Notes: generated from the letters alone by a model not told the origin. A stretch of 64,000 bases of DNA from Ralstonia sp. 25mfcol4.1 (GCF_900104095.1 NZ_FNJO01000018.1:46832-110831), one strand, 5' to 3'. Counted from the first letter of the stretch, positions 46,766-56,412 are shown. Translations and numbers: made by a program.

Positions 46766-47056
46766 ATGTCGTCCAGAGATGTTGAGCAAACCTTACTGAG
46801 CCGCTGCGCTGCGGCGGCAAGGGGTGAACTCGCGCGTGCGACCGATCAACGTGAAGCCAACGTTTTCCGGCTCGCCTCGATGGTTCTTCGACCGCGGATG
46901 CCGTCAGAGGCGGAGAGGCTCTTGACCGTCAGTGAATCCTATTTCAGCCAGCATCCTACGGACTTGGTGGCGAGTGGCGACGTTGTCCGGAACGGTTGGG
47001 TGCTCAGTGTTCCGCGTCTTCGGGACATGCTGACCATGCGTCTACGCCACGCCTGA
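46766..47056 (+). CDS. Small protein upstream of a nucleotidyltransferase, possible antitoxin
   Basis: 96 aa, charged and helical, no membrane segment or recognised domain. It begins just downstream of an AT-rich promoter-like region and ends one base before the next gene, which encodes a nucleotidyltransferase. The arrangement resembles AbiE-like or other NTase toxin-antitoxin pairs, where a small partner precedes the enzyme. The role as antitoxin is inferred from arrangement only. Confidence 0.6.
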   Translation: MSSRDVEQTLLSRCAAAARGELARATDQREANVFRLASMVLRPRMPSEAERLLTVSESYFSQHPTDLVASGDVVRNGWVLSVPRLRDMLTMRLRHA

Positions 47057-47057
47057 C

Positions 47058-47660
47058 ATGTCCGACGGCTTCTACACTCACACCGCTCTCGCCGAGGGCC
47101 TTCGGGATCTGATGGCGCAACTTGAAGGTCGGCTGTCGCTGCAAAAGCCGCTGACCGTGTACTTGGCCGGCGGGATGGCGGTTCATCTGTACACAGCCAG
47201 CCGGGTGACGACGGATGTTGACGCCGAGTTCGCCGGTCGCGTGATGCTCCCGCAGGATTTGCTCGTGGACGTGAAGTTAGAGAACGGTGTCACGCAAGCG
47301 ATCTACCTGGACACCAACTACAACCCCACGTTCGCTCTGATGCACGAGGACTACCAGGAAGATTCGATTCCGGTGGACCTTGGTCTCAAGCAAATCCGTG
47401 TGCGGGTCCTGTCACCGACGGATCTGGCCGTCAGCAAAATCGCTCGCCTAGCCGACAACGACCGGGAAGATATTCGGGCGCTGGTGTCGGAAGGACTGAC
47501 TTCGGCCGCGGAGATCGAGGCGCGAGCTACCGAAGCCCTTGGTGGGTATGTCGGCGGTATTGAGATGCTACGCGCAAACCTCCGGGACGCCGTCGCCATA
47601 GCTCAGGATGAGGAGCGGGCGATGGACGCCAACAGGGCGATGGACCGGCCAAAATGCTAA
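47058..47660 (+). CDS. Nucleotidyltransferase-fold protein (DUF6036/AbiEii-like)
   Basis: 200 aa. The catalytic pattern of the pol-beta superfamily is present: LAGGMAVHLYTASRVTTDVD, with the GG helix followed by the D-x-D pair, then later conserved DLGLKQIRVRVLSPTDLAVS, which ends in the region preceding KIARL. The C-terminal part is helical (RLADNDREDIRALVSEG). Such enzymes act as toxins that add nucleotides to tRNA or proteins, and some belong to abortive-infection systems. It follows the 96-aa gene with a one-base gap. Confidence 0.82.
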   Translation: MSDGFYTHTALAEGLRDLMAQLEGRLSLQKPLTVYLAGGMAVHLYTASRVTTDVDAEFAGRVMLPQDLLVDVKLENGVTQAIYLDTNYNPTFALMHEDYQEDSIPVDLGLKQIRVRVLSPTDLAVSKIARLADNDREDIRALVSEGLTSAAEIEARATEALGGYVGGIEMLRANLRDAVAIAQDEERAMDANRAMDRPKC

Positions 47661-47687
47661 GTGCTGACGCCTTGGGGCGTCGTTATT

Positions 47688-47744
47688 GTTGATTTGCACT
47701 GAGAACTGACCCGGGTAGGGTCCGTTTTCCGTGCAAATCAACAG
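47688..47744. repeat. 13-bp perfect inverted repeat around a 31-bp core
   Basis: TGTTGATTTGCAC and GTGCAAATCAACA flank a core containing TGAGAACTGACCC. The core resembles end sequences of IS21-like elements, so this may be an IS-end remnant or the end of the preceding transcript. No transposase is nearby. Confidence 0.5.
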
Positions 47745-48226
47745 CCAGCCATCAACGCGCGCAACTTGCCCAAGAGGTGTTGCGAAAGTCGCCGGGATCG
47801 GAAGCGTCGAGATCCGAAGTACCACTTGTTCCGCAGCCCGAGGCCATAGATGGCAGTCGCAATCGCAGACGTCGTGTGAGGCGCTGCCATGCCCAGCATT
47901 CTCGGCAACTGAGGCGAAAGAAGCGCTTGAGTCGCAGGATGGCAGCGAAGGCAAGCGTGCGATCCAAAGCGAAACAATGACGACCGCTGCCGCGGAAGAC
48001 CGCAGGCGTGGCAGCGGCCGAAGCGCAATTGCCGAGAGCCGCAAATGCGTGGGCGCGACTTTACACGACAATTTTTCCTGCTTCACCTTGCGAGAATGGA
48101 CTCGCCGTGGTTGACACTCCAGTTTCCTGGTGAACTTTGCGATGTGAAGCGTCTTGGCATAGCCCTTGCGATATCACGACGAGCGTGGGCCTTCCTCACG
48201 CTGAATACCATTCACAGGAGACCATC

Positions 48227-48442
48227 ATGAAGAAGGACAAGGGTACAGCGAGCGACGACACAAGAAAGAAGGATAAGAAGGCGGAGAAGAAATCCGAAGA
48301 CAAGAAGGCGGACAAAAAGTCCAGCGATCGTGCTTCGGCGTCGGGCAAGAAGTCGAAGAGCGGAAAGAAGGCAAAGAGCGAGACAACGGCCGGTAAGGAA
48401 GACCGTGCAGATCGGGGCAAGAAGCAGCGGAAAAGTTCTTAG
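48227..48442 (+). CDS. Very lysine-rich small basic protein
   Basis: 71 aa from the ATG at 48227, preceded by a GGAGA Shine-Dalgarno. About a third of the residues are Lys, mixed with Ser, Ala, Asp and Glu (KKDKKAEKKSEDKKADKKSS). It has the composition of histone H1-like or disordered nucleic-acid-binding tails, but with many acidic residues. No fold is expected. The clear ribosome-binding site and isolation from other genes support it as a real gene; function unknown. Confidence 0.6.
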   Translation: MKKDKGTASDDTRKKDKKAEKKSEDKKADKKSSDRASASGKKSKSGKKAKSETTAGKEDRADRGKKQRKSS

Positions 48443-48996
48443 TTTAGGCGTATCGTCACGCACTAATCTGTCCGGTTTCATCGCGCTTACCTTCATCAAA
48501 TCCATCCCATGGGTACCGCTCGAACGGCCGCGGGTGGGTGTCGACGTCTTCCCCCGGAAGGCATCCACCCGGACAAAAATGACTTCGTGGTTGCTGGCTC
48601 CTGTTGGCGTCGCCGTCGGACGTGGGGCCCACGCTGGCATCTGCGATCGGTCGCCATTGAGCGCAAGCAACACTTGTGCTGCTTGCACGATGTGCGGTGA
48701 CGCCGCAGCGGCACAGGCCACCGCTCGGGGGATATGAAGGATCAGTGACGGCGACTTTTGCGTGAAAAAGGGCTGCCCGGTGAAGGAAAGCTACGAGAGT
48801 AGCAATAGCATCGGGCTGCCCGCCCGCTTGACGCCGTGAACCTTGATGCTGCGCGCTGAAGCCTACGACGCAGCCCTGCGCGCCGGTGAAGTCATCGGCG
48901 CGCAGGCCATTGGTATCGACACTCCGCGAATGACCCTGCGGATGACGCCATGCAGAGGCCGCCTTCGAAGCGACCGAACCGCCCTCCGCCGTCGCC
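48443..48996. other. Gene-poor stretch before the autotransporter
   Basis: Overlapping frames on the minus strand show some ordered composition near 48460-48720, perhaps remnants of a gene, but no start, domain or homologue can be named. Confidence 0.35.
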
Positions 48997-51900
48997 CTAG
49001 AACCTCCACCGCAAGCCCAACGTGCCGGTATGGTCCTGGTTGCCGCTACCGAACTGGCCGGTATAGCGCAAGCCAAGCGTGGCCATGGGCGAAATGGCGA
49101 AGTCGGCGCGCAGTTCGGCCAGCGCCGCGTTCTGGGCAATCGGCGCACCCGTCACCGTGAACGGCTGGCTGCCATCGAAAGCCAGCGTGGTAGCCGGGCG
49201 TACGTCGCCGAACGCATGGCGCCAGCCGGCTCCGACGTAGAACGCCGCGTCAGTGCCGCCAAACTGGACGCGCGCGCTAGTACGCAGGCCGAGCGTTGTG
49301 GTGGTCAACGTGTTGCTATCGCCTAGGCTGTGTAGAGCCGCCGAGCCGCCGGTCTCCGCGAAGCTGCGCGTGCGTGTGTCGCTCCACGCCACGCCCCCGT
49401 ACGGCTCGAGCTGGATGGTTGCCGATAGAGGCATGGCGAAGCCGGCTTCCGTGAAGACTTGCGCGGTGCTGGCGTGATAGCTGGCGGTCAGGGACTGCAC
49501 CGTACTGCCGCCGAGGCTGGCCTGCCGGTCCGTGTCGGCGTCGTGCCAGCTATAGGCGGTACCGAACAGCCATTTGAGCTTGCCGCCGCCAAGCGCGAAT
49601 GCGCGGCCGCCGTAGAGCGTGGCGCTGAATGAATCGGTGATGGCGCGCGACGACCGTTCGCTCACTCGCAGCGTACTGTTGGCGTAGCCGAACGCGCCGC
49701 CGATGCGCCAGCCTTGCCCCACCGCACCGTCGCCACCCAGATAGAAGCCGCCAGTCTGCTGGCGCACGCGCGCTGCATCTGCGCTTCCATGAAAGTTCTG
49801 CCAGTTGCCAAGCACTTCCACCCACAGCGGCTGGGCGGCGGAAATGGGCAGTGCGGCAGGCGGCAGGAGGCCACCAAGCTGGGCGATGGGCGCGCCGGGC
49901 AGCATGCCGGCGGACAGGCTGTCATTCAAATGCGCCAGCGGCAGCGCCCGCGCCCCACCCGCCAGGGTCATCAGACCCGTGGACACGCTGGCGTGGGCCT
50001 CCCCGGAAAGGCTGTCGAAGACGGCCGGCGGCGCGCCCTCGCGCAACGTCACCACGGCTTCGTGCACCGGGTTGCTGTCCGGCAGGGTCTCCAGTGCGTT
50101 AGCCACGGCACGCTGGTTGCCGGTGACTGCGGCATCGGCAAAGCGCATCGCACGCGGGGTGCCCCCGCCAGCGCCACCACCTGCGCCGGGAACGAGCGGC
50201 GAGACGGGCGGCACGGGGTCCGTCACCACCTTGCGCGTGAGTGCCAGGGTGACTTCGTTGGCGCCATAGGTCAGCGTCGGGTCGAGGAACGCGTAGTTCG
50301 AGCTGACCGAGGCAAAGCGGCCCTGCACCGTGCCGGCGGTCAGGATGCTGTAGCGGCGCGTGGACGTGAAGTTGCCGTCGGGGCCGACATGGACAACCGC
50401 ACCGCCGAGTGTGGCTGTACCGCTCACCGCAACGCGGTCGCTGGCCGACGATGCCGGGTCGGCTTCCACTCGATAGGTCGAACCCGACGCCAGCGTCAAG
50501 TTGCCGTTGACCGTCAGTGTGCCGATGGAATTGCCCGGTGCTAGCGTGCCGCCCGATGCAATAACGGTACTGCCGACGTTGCCAGTGCCGCTCAGCGTGG
50601 CGCCGTCGTTCACCGTGACCGCCCCTGCCACACTGCCGTTCACGGCCAGCGTGCCCGCGTTCACCGTCGTCGCACCGGTATAGGTATTCGCGCCGCTCAG
50701 TGTCAGTGTGCCAGCGCCGATCTTGACCAGTCCCCCGCCGCTGCCGCCACCGGCCCCGCCGTCCTCGATCGTGCCGCTCACGGTGGTGGACGTGTTGTTG
50801 CCTCCAACGGTCAGGACGTTCTGGCCAAGCTGGAAGCGGCCCGCCCCGGCGATGGCGCCGGCGGTAATCCGGTGGTCGAACGCCGGACCTGACGTGCCCG
50901 AGAAATCGACCCAGCCCCCAGCCTCCGTCACCAGCGAGGCGTTGCCAGCGGTACTCCAGCCCCAGAACTCAGTGTAGCTGCCACTGCGGGTCGTCACCTG
51001 GCTGTTACCGCCGGTGCTGCCCTCCTGAAACGACATCACGCCGCCGTTGTTGATGATCGTCGCATTGGCCGCCGTGCTGCTGCCGAGCAGGTATGTGAAC
51101 CCGCCGAGGTTCGTCACCTGCGCATTGCCGAGGGTGCCTGCGCCAAAGAGTTGGATGTAGCCGGATCGATTGACCACCTGCCGGGCACCGAGATCAAAGT
51201 TCCCATAAAGACGAAGCGTGCCGCCATCGACACTGACCCCGCCAGTGCCCAGCGCCCCATTGACGTTGGCGCTCAGCGTGCCAGCACTAACCAGCGTGCC
51301 ACCGGAATAGGTATTGACGGCGTTCAGGTCAAGCGTGGCGCTCCCCGTCTTGGTCAGGCTGCCGGGGCCATCGATGACACCGTTGTGCGTGAGCGTGCCG
51401 TTCGTCACCTCGAACGTACCGCCCCCCGCCCCGAGCGTCGTTGCACGCGCCGTGGTCATGGCTGCGGTAGTCTGCAGCGTGCCGCCGTTCAACCCAAGTG
51501 TGCCGGCTGGCGCGCCAAGGTTGGCGTCCGAGGCAATCGCAAGTGTACCGCCCAGGATTTGCCAGCTTGTGATATCGGTATTGGTACCGGCGAGGGTCCA
51601 GACCGAGGCACCGATTTTCTGGAAATGCTCGAAGCCACGATAAAGGCCGGCGTTGCCGATGCCGCCAGTCAATGTGGCAGCGCCGGTGTCGCCAGCCAGC
51701 ACAAACGTGTCATCCGTGCCGTAGGCTTCGATTCTCCCCACGACGCTGTTGGTCCAGAACTCGAAGCGGTTCGTGCCGCCCGTGAACTGGACAGCCGCCA
51801 AGCCGGGGCCGCCTGCTACGATGGTCCCCTTGTTGACGATGGTCAAGTTGCTGCCGAGCACGCCCACGCCGCCGGCGCCTGCGGCGCCGTTAGCTGCCCG

Positions 51901-52860
51901 CGAACCATCCATGTTCATGCCGCCCGAGCCACCGGCGCCTCCCGCGCCACCCATGATCATGCCCTCGTTTAGCAGCGTGGACCCGCTGGCCAGCTCCATG
52001 CCGCTGCCCCCCACCCCGCCCTTTCCTCCCAGGCTGCCGTAGAGATCGTAGACGCCGTCGCCGCCGTTGCCCCCGGCCCCGCCGTTGCCGCCCGCCACCA
52101 CGGCATTTGCTTCGATATGTACGGTGGCCGCACTGCTCACCAATATGCCGACACCGCCGTCGCCGCCGTTGCCGGCGCCCGAGAAGCCGGGCATCGGTTT
52201 TGACGCGCCGCCATTCCCGCCGCTGCCACCCGAGCCGCCGTACACCGCGCCGCCCGCCTTCACAAGGATATCGGCGCTACCCGCGTGGATCAGGCCGTAT
52301 CCGCCTTCGCCGCCACCGCCGCCGCCGCCCTGGTAGCCCGCTTGCGGGTCGGTCGCATCGCTTCCACCGTTGCCGCCCCGGCCCCCGTTGCCGCCGAACA
52401 CTGCGGTGGAGATGGTAGTCGGCACGGCAGCCCTGACCATGCCATCTGCCCCACCTCCGCCGCCGCCGCCACCGCCCCCTGTGAACCAGGCATAGTCGAA
52501 TTGCCCGTCGCCACCATTGCCGCCGAACTGGCCTGGCGCGGTACCCGCTGTGCCGGCCAGCCCCAGCGGCGTTGTCTGAGACGAACTGATGCCACCCGAG
52601 CCACCGGCCCCGTTGCGAGCGCCACCGCCGCCACCAGTCCCGTCGCCATCGAACACCGTAAGACCGCTCTGCCCAGCCTGGCCCGCGAGGTAGCCGCCCC
52701 ACCCACCTGGTAGGAAGGCAGTGTAGCCCCCGGCACCGCCGTTCCCGCCAGAGGCTTGTGCCGGCGACGCGGCAACGGACATCGTGAAGAGGGCGACGGC
52801 GCCGGCAATGGCGCGCAGGCACGGCTGTTCACCGGCGGAGAGACTCGAATGTCTTGTCAT
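48997..52860 (-). CDS. Autotransporter (type Va) with glycine-rich passenger
   Basis: 1287 aa. A signal peptide (IAGAVALFTMSVAASPAQA) leads into about 330 residues of GGNGGAGG-type repeats, resembling PE_PGRS-like low complexity. A beta-helical passenger with autotransporter-associated strand repeats follows (LTKTGSATLDLNAVNTYSGG, then similar units at GNAQVTNLGG, NATIINNGG, SGANTYTGATTVNAGTL). The last about 280 residues form the outer-membrane beta-barrel ending LGLRWRF, with a terminal aromatic residue for BAM recognition. The protein probably displays or releases an adhesin-like stalk. It is transcribed alone. Confidence 0.93.
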   Translation of the reverse strand: MTRHSSLSAGEQPCLRAIAGAVALFTMSVAASPAQASGGNGGAGGYTAFLPGGWGGYLAGQAGQSGLTVFDGDGTGGGGGARNGAGGSGGISSSQTTPLGLAGTAGTAPGQFGGNGGDGQFDYAWFTGGGGGGGGGGADGMVRAAVPTTISTAVFGGNGGRGGNGGSDATDPQAGYQGGGGGGGEGGYGLIHAGSADILVKAGGAVYGGSGGSGGNGGASKPMPGFSGAGNGGDGGVGILVSSAATVHIEANAVVAGGNGGAGGNGGDGVYDLYGSLGGKGGVGGSGMELASGSTLLNEGMIMGGAGGAGGSGGMNMDGSRAANGAAGAGGVGVLGSNLTIVNKGTIVAGGPGLAAVQFTGGTNRFEFWTNSVVGRIEAYGTDDTFVLAGDTGAATLTGGIGNAGLYRGFEHFQKIGASVWTLAGTNTDITSWQILGGTLAIASDANLGAPAGTLGLNGGTLQTTAAMTTARATTLGAGGGTFEVTNGTLTHNGVIDGPGSLTKTGSATLDLNAVNTYSGGTLVSAGTLSANVNGALGTGGVSVDGGTLRLYGNFDLGARQVVNRSGYIQLFGAGTLGNAQVTNLGGFTYLLGSSTAANATIINNGGVMSFQEGSTGGNSQVTTRSGSYTEFWGWSTAGNASLVTEAGGWVDFSGTSGPAFDHRITAGAIAGAGRFQLGQNVLTVGGNNTSTTVSGTIEDGGAGGGSGGGLVKIGAGTLTLSGANTYTGATTVNAGTLAVNGSVAGAVTVNDGATLSGTGNVGSTVIASGGTLAPGNSIGTLTVNGNLTLASGSTYRVEADPASSASDRVAVSGTATLGGAVVHVGPDGNFTSTRRYSILTAGTVQGRFASVSSNYAFLDPTLTYGANEVTLALTRKVVTDPVPPVSPLVPGAGGGAGGGTPRAMRFADAAVTGNQRAVANALETLPDSNPVHEAVVTLREGAPPAVFDSLSGEAHASVSTGLMTLAGGARALPLAHLNDSLSAGMLPGAPIAQLGGLLPPAALPISAAQPLWVEVLGNWQNFHGSADAARVRQQTGGFYLGGDGAVGQGWRIGGAFGYANSTLRVSERSSRAITDSFSATLYGGRAFALGGGKLKWLFGTAYSWHDADTDRQASLGGSTVQSLTASYHASTAQVFTEAGFAMPLSATIQLEPYGGVAWSDTRTRSFAETGGSAALHSLGDSNTLTTTTLGLRTSARVQFGGTDAAFYVGAGWRHAFGDVRPATTLAFDGSQPFTVTGAPIAQNAALAELRADFAISPMATLGLRYTGQFGSGNQDHTGTLGLRWRF

Positions 52861-53212
52861 GCGGATTTTTAACCGGCCAAGCCGGCGACCCTTTTTATGC
52901 GCGGCAGCCGTCTGCTTGCCGGCTATGTCCGCGCTTTCATTGTTTTAATGTGCGGGCGCCCGTGCCAACCTCAGCGGCGTCGGCGAAAAGCCGCAACGGC
53001 ATAGGCGACTGGTCCCTCGGGACCGGATTTTCGCATTTTACGGATCGAAAGATACGTTTACGTGGCTTGGAAGCGCTGCAGTCTGCAGGCTCCGTGTTGC
53101 TTTTGAACCACTCCGAAAGGCTTCTGTCGATTCCGAGGCATCAGCGATCAAACATCGACTGGCATAACCGAGCGGCGATAAGAGGTGCCGGCTACCGATG
53201 CAGAAGCGCCCT
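52861..53212. other. Intergenic region upstream of the autotransporter
   Basis: About 350 bp without a supported gene between the autotransporter start and the end of the oxidoreductase gene. It should contain the autotransporter promoter; no clear boxes were identified. Confidence 0.4.
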
Positions 53213-54235
53213 TCAACGCCACCCGAGACCGGGAGACACCTGCTGCAGAACGGCCTCAATAACATGGGCGCAATATTCCACGCCGAGCTGGTTCGGGATC
53301 GTCAGCAGTAGCGTATCCGCCGCGGCGATGGCCTCATCCTTTGCCAACATGTCGATGAGTACGTCAGGTTCTGCAGCGTAATTCCGCCCAAAAATCTTCT
53401 GCACGTCATCCTCGAGGAAGCCGACGGTGTCCGCGGTCTGCGTGCCACGACCGAAATACGCCCGGTCCTGCTCGCTTATCAATGGGAAAATGCTGCGGGT
53501 GACCGAGACCCGCGGTTCACGGGTATGACCGGCCTCTTTCCATGCGGCGCGGTAAGCGCGGATCTGCTCAGCTTGCTGGATATGGAGAGGGCGCCCGGAT
53601 TCGTCGTTCTTCAGCGTGGAGGTCTGCAGGTTCATGCCCATTCTGGCGGCCCATTGCGCGGTCGCATTAGAGCCCGAACCCCACCAGATGCGGTCTCTGA
53701 GCCCATCGGAATGCGGCTCGACGCGTAGGAGGCCGGGTGGGTTGGCGAACATCGGCCGCGGATTCGGCTGCGCAAAACCCTTGCCTTGCAGGACTTCGTA
53801 GAACACCTCCGTATGGTGCCGTGCCAAATCGGCGTGGCTTTCGCCTTCGGCAGGCGCGTACCCGAAATAGCGCCATCCGTCCACGACCTGCTCACCGGAG
53901 CCTCGGCTGATGCCAAGCTGCAGTCGGCCGCCGGAGATCAGATCAACCGCGCCAGCTTCCTCCGCCATGTACAGCGGGTTTTCGTAACGCATGTCGATGA
54001 CACCCGTCCCGATCTCGATGCGATGGGTTCTCGCACCGACTGCCGCAAGCAACGGGAACGGCGAGGCCAGCTGCTGCGCAAAATGATGGACGCGGAAGAA
54101 TGCCCCATCCGCGCCCAGTTCCTCGGCGGCGACAGCCAAATCGATCGACTGCAGCAACACGTCTGCAGCGGTCCTTGTGCGAGAGCTCGAGCTTTGGCCC
54201 CAATGGCCAAAAGAGAGAAATCCGATCTTTTTCAT
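53213..54235 (-). CDS. LLM-class flavin-dependent oxidoreductase (luciferase-like)
   Basis: 340 aa with a TIM-barrel of the bacterial luciferase family: KIGFLSFGHW start, AVAAEELGADGAFFRVHHFA, ERIEIGTGVIDMRYENPLYM-type segment near 53990, and GGRLQLGISRGSGEQVVDGW, the flavin phosphate region. Such enzymes use FMNH2 or F420-type cofactors to oxygenate small organic substrates. It is the last gene of a leftward cluster with an SDR, an MFS transporter and a second SDR, suggesting metabolism or efflux of a common small molecule. Substrate unknown. Confidence 0.9.
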   Translation of the reverse strand: MKKIGFLSFGHWGQSSSSRTRTAADVLLQSIDLAVAAEELGADGAFFRVHHFAQQLASPFPLLAAVGARTHRIEIGTGVIDMRYENPLYMAEEAGAVDLISGGRLQLGISRGSGEQVVDGWRYFGYAPAEGESHADLARHHTEVFYEVLQGKGFAQPNPRPMFANPPGLLRVEPHSDGLRDRIWWGSGSNATAQWAARMGMNLQTSTLKNDESGRPLHIQQAEQIRAYRAAWKEAGHTREPRVSVTRSIFPLISEQDRAYFGRGTQTADTVGFLEDDVQKIFGRNYAAEPDVLIDMLAKDEAIAAADTLLLTIPNQLGVEYCAHVIEAVLQQVSPGLGWR

Positions 54236-54315
54236 GACGGTGTACTGCAGTGGTGTTTCGATTCGGGTTGGCGAGTCGCGCGTCAGTCAGTCAGCGAGGT
54301 CTCCCGGATGGCGGA

Positions 54316-55176
54316 TCATTCCGCCGGGAAGTCTGTCGACGCCGACAGCGTCTTCCATGCTTCCGTTTCCGTCGCCACGTACGCGTTCTTAGCCGCGATC
54401 GCATGCAGGGTATCGGTACCGAGCGGCAAGCGCAACGGCGGTGTTTCCGCGTTGACGAGCGCGACGACCGCCGTTGCCAACCGCACTGGATCGCCTGGCT
54501 GGTTGTGATTGATGACAACGGCAAGCTCGCGCAGCTTGCCCGAGCTCTCGGCGTAGTCGTCGACCACGTCCGTGCCGACCACAAGCGACGATGTGTCGAG
54601 GAAATCCGTGCGGAAAAATCCTGGCTCGATCATTGTTGCATGGATGCCGAGCGGCTTCAGTTCCGCGTGCAGCGCTTCCGTAATGCCCTCGACCGCGAAC
54701 TTCGTCGAGCTATACACGCCCCCGCCCGCTGACGCCTGATAACCCACAATCGACGAAAGGTTGATGACGTGGCCCGAACGCTGCTTGCGCATCGTTGGCA
54801 GCACCGCTCGCGTCACGCCTAGCAAGCCGAAAACGTTGGTTTCATAGAGGCGACGGACGTCGGTGTCGCTCGATTCTTCGATGGCAGCAAGCAGCCCGAA
54901 CCCCGCGTTATTGATCAGTACGTCGATGCGACCAAACCTGTCGATGGCGGCATCGACAGCCGCCTGGACTTGCCCTGCGTCGGTAACGTCAAGGCGGAGC
55001 GCCAGCAGCGCGGGCGAATCGCCCAGCCGCTCGACGATTGCGGAGGCGTTGCGACCTTTGGCAACAACCGCATTGCCATCGGCAAGGGCCGCCTTCGCCA
55101 TCAGTGCGCCTAGGCCTCGCGTTGGGCCGGTAATGAACCAGACGCGCTTGAACTGTTGCTTTGTATGGGTAGTCAT
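54316..55176 (-). CDS. Short-chain dehydrogenase/reductase
   Basis: 286 aa with the classical SDR elements: FITGPTRGLGALMAKAAL (NAD(P)-binding TGxxxGxG), NNAGFGLL (NNAG), catalytic Ser in NLSSIVGYQASAG and YxxxK in YSSTKFAVEG. It oxidises or reduces a hydroxyl/carbonyl using NAD(P)H. A run of ten G lies 16-25 bp upstream of its start (55193-55202), which is unusual and could affect expression. It lies between the oxidoreductase and the MFS gene. Confidence 0.93.
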   Translation of the reverse strand: MTTHTKQQFKRVWFITGPTRGLGALMAKAALADGNAVVAKGRNASAIVERLGDSPALLALRLDVTDAGQVQAAVDAAIDRFGRIDVLINNAGFGLLAAIEESSDTDVRRLYETNVFGLLGVTRAVLPTMRKQRSGHVINLSSIVGYQASAGGGVYSSTKFAVEGITEALHAELKPLGIHATMIEPGFFRTDFLDTSSLVVGTDVVDDYAESSGKLRELAVVINHNQPGDPVRLATAVVALVNAETPPLRLPLGTDTLHAIAAKNAYVATETEAWKTLSASTDFPAE

Positions 55177-55192
55177 GAGTTGCTCCTGAGTT

Positions 55193-55202
55193 GGGGGGGG
55201 GG
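55193..55202. repeat. Ten-G homopolymer upstream of an SDR gene
   Basis: A run of ten G in the 42-bp gap between the MFS stop and the SDR start; on the coding strand it is C10 just before the Shine-Dalgarno region. Tracts of this length slip during replication. Confidence 0.8.
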
Positions 55203-55218
55203 AATTCGATGAATGGCC

Positions 55219-56412
55219 TCAGCATTGCTGCCGTGACAGGACCGCGCCCGCTCGACCCGGGATGACGCGGGGCCTTCCGGCGGCGAGGGCAATCACCGTT
55301 GCGGCACCCAACGCCAGGCCACAGATCAATGCGCCAGCAACACCGATCTCGCGCAGGCCCAGCGCGCCGATGACGTTGCCGCCAACGACCGCACCCATAC
55401 CGATTCCGGCGTTGAAGATGGAAACGCTGAGCGATGCCGTTACGTCTTGGAGCGCAGGAGGCACTGCGCGAATCGTCCGCACGTGGTTGGTCACGAACCC
55501 GGCCGCATGCGCGGCGCCCCAGATCGCGAGCGCTGCCATGGCAGCGAGATGGCTATCGAGGAGGTAGGGAAAAGCCGCCATGGCGAGACCGGCGATGACA
55601 ACGGCGGCAACTGCCGCCCGTAGAGGATTCACATCCACGAACCGGCCCGCGATTTCATTGCCAACGATGCCCGCAACGCCGAACCCCATCAAGATCCAGC
55701 CGGTCGAGGTACTGCTGAAATGCCCGACCCGCGTCAGTAGGTCGGCGAGGTAGGTGTAGGACGTAAACATGGCCGTCAAGGCGAGAAAAGACATCGCCAG
55801 ATGGCTCACGATTTTGGGTTGGATCAGCGACCTGAAAGACGCATGGGGGGTGTCCTCGGGCAGCGCCTCCATGCGGGGAAAGAACTTCCATATCAGGAGA
55901 GCCATGGTGGCGCAGAGTGCGGCGCCGGCGGCAAATGCCATCCGCCATCCAAACGCGTCGGCCAATATCGTGGTGATAGGCGATCCGATGACGCTCGCGA
56001 TGGACACGCCGGCGAATACTGTTGAGATGGCGCGTCCGGCGTTGCCTGGCTCGGATATCCGGGCCGCTGCCGATGTAGCCATGCTCCAGAACACGGGCAG
56101 CGCCAGAGCCGAAGCGATCCGTCCGGCAGCCAGTACCCCATAGTTCGGTGCCATCGCTGCGATGGCCGCACCGACGGCGGTGACCGCGAGGACGCCGGTG
56201 AAGAGCTGTCGCCGCTCGACCCGTCGCAATGCGAGCGTCAGGAAGGGGCCCGTTATCGCCACGGTGAAAGCGAAGGCAGTGACCAGCAACCCGACCTGCG
56301 GCACCGGCACGTCAAGATCCTGCGCGATCAGCGGAATGACGCCGATGATATTGAATTCGTTGGTGAGCATCGCAAAGGCGGCTGCGGCCAACAGGGGAAC
56401 CGGAAGTTTCAT
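55219..56412 (-). CDS. Major facilitator superfamily transporter
   Basis: 397 aa from the ATG at 56412 (the frame extends to 56490). Twelve hydrophobic segments are seen, starting VPLLAAAAFAMLTNEFNIIG. The loop 2-3 motif region (LALRRVERRQL) and the drug-antiporter type motif GPFLTLALRR place it in the DHA1 / arabinose-efflux-permease (AraJ-like) group. It should export a small solute in exchange for protons. It lies between two SDR genes and is probably co-transcribed with them. Confidence 0.92.
   Translation of the reverse strand: MKLPVPLLAAAAFAMLTNEFNIIGVIPLIAQDLDVPVPQVGLLVTAFAFTVAITGPFLTLALRRVERRQLFTGVLAVTAVGAAIAAMAPNYGVLAAGRIASALALPVFWSMATSAAARISEPGNAGRAISTVFAGVSIASVIGSPITTILADAFGWRMAFAAGAALCATMALLIWKFFPRMEALPEDTPHASFRSLIQPKIVSHLAMSFLALTAMFTSYTYLADLLTRVGHFSSTSTGWILMGFGVAGIVGNEIAGRFVDVNPLRAAVAAVVIAGLAMAAFPYLLDSHLAAMAALAIWGAAHAAGFVTNHVRTIRAVPPALQDVTASLSVSIFNAGIGMGAVVGGNVIGALGLREIGVAGALICGLALGAATVIALAAGRPRVIPGRAGAVLSRQQC

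Noticed and set aside
49714..52713. Pro-rich plus-strand frames opposite the autotransporter
   Set aside because: Products of reading Gly-rich repeats antisense.
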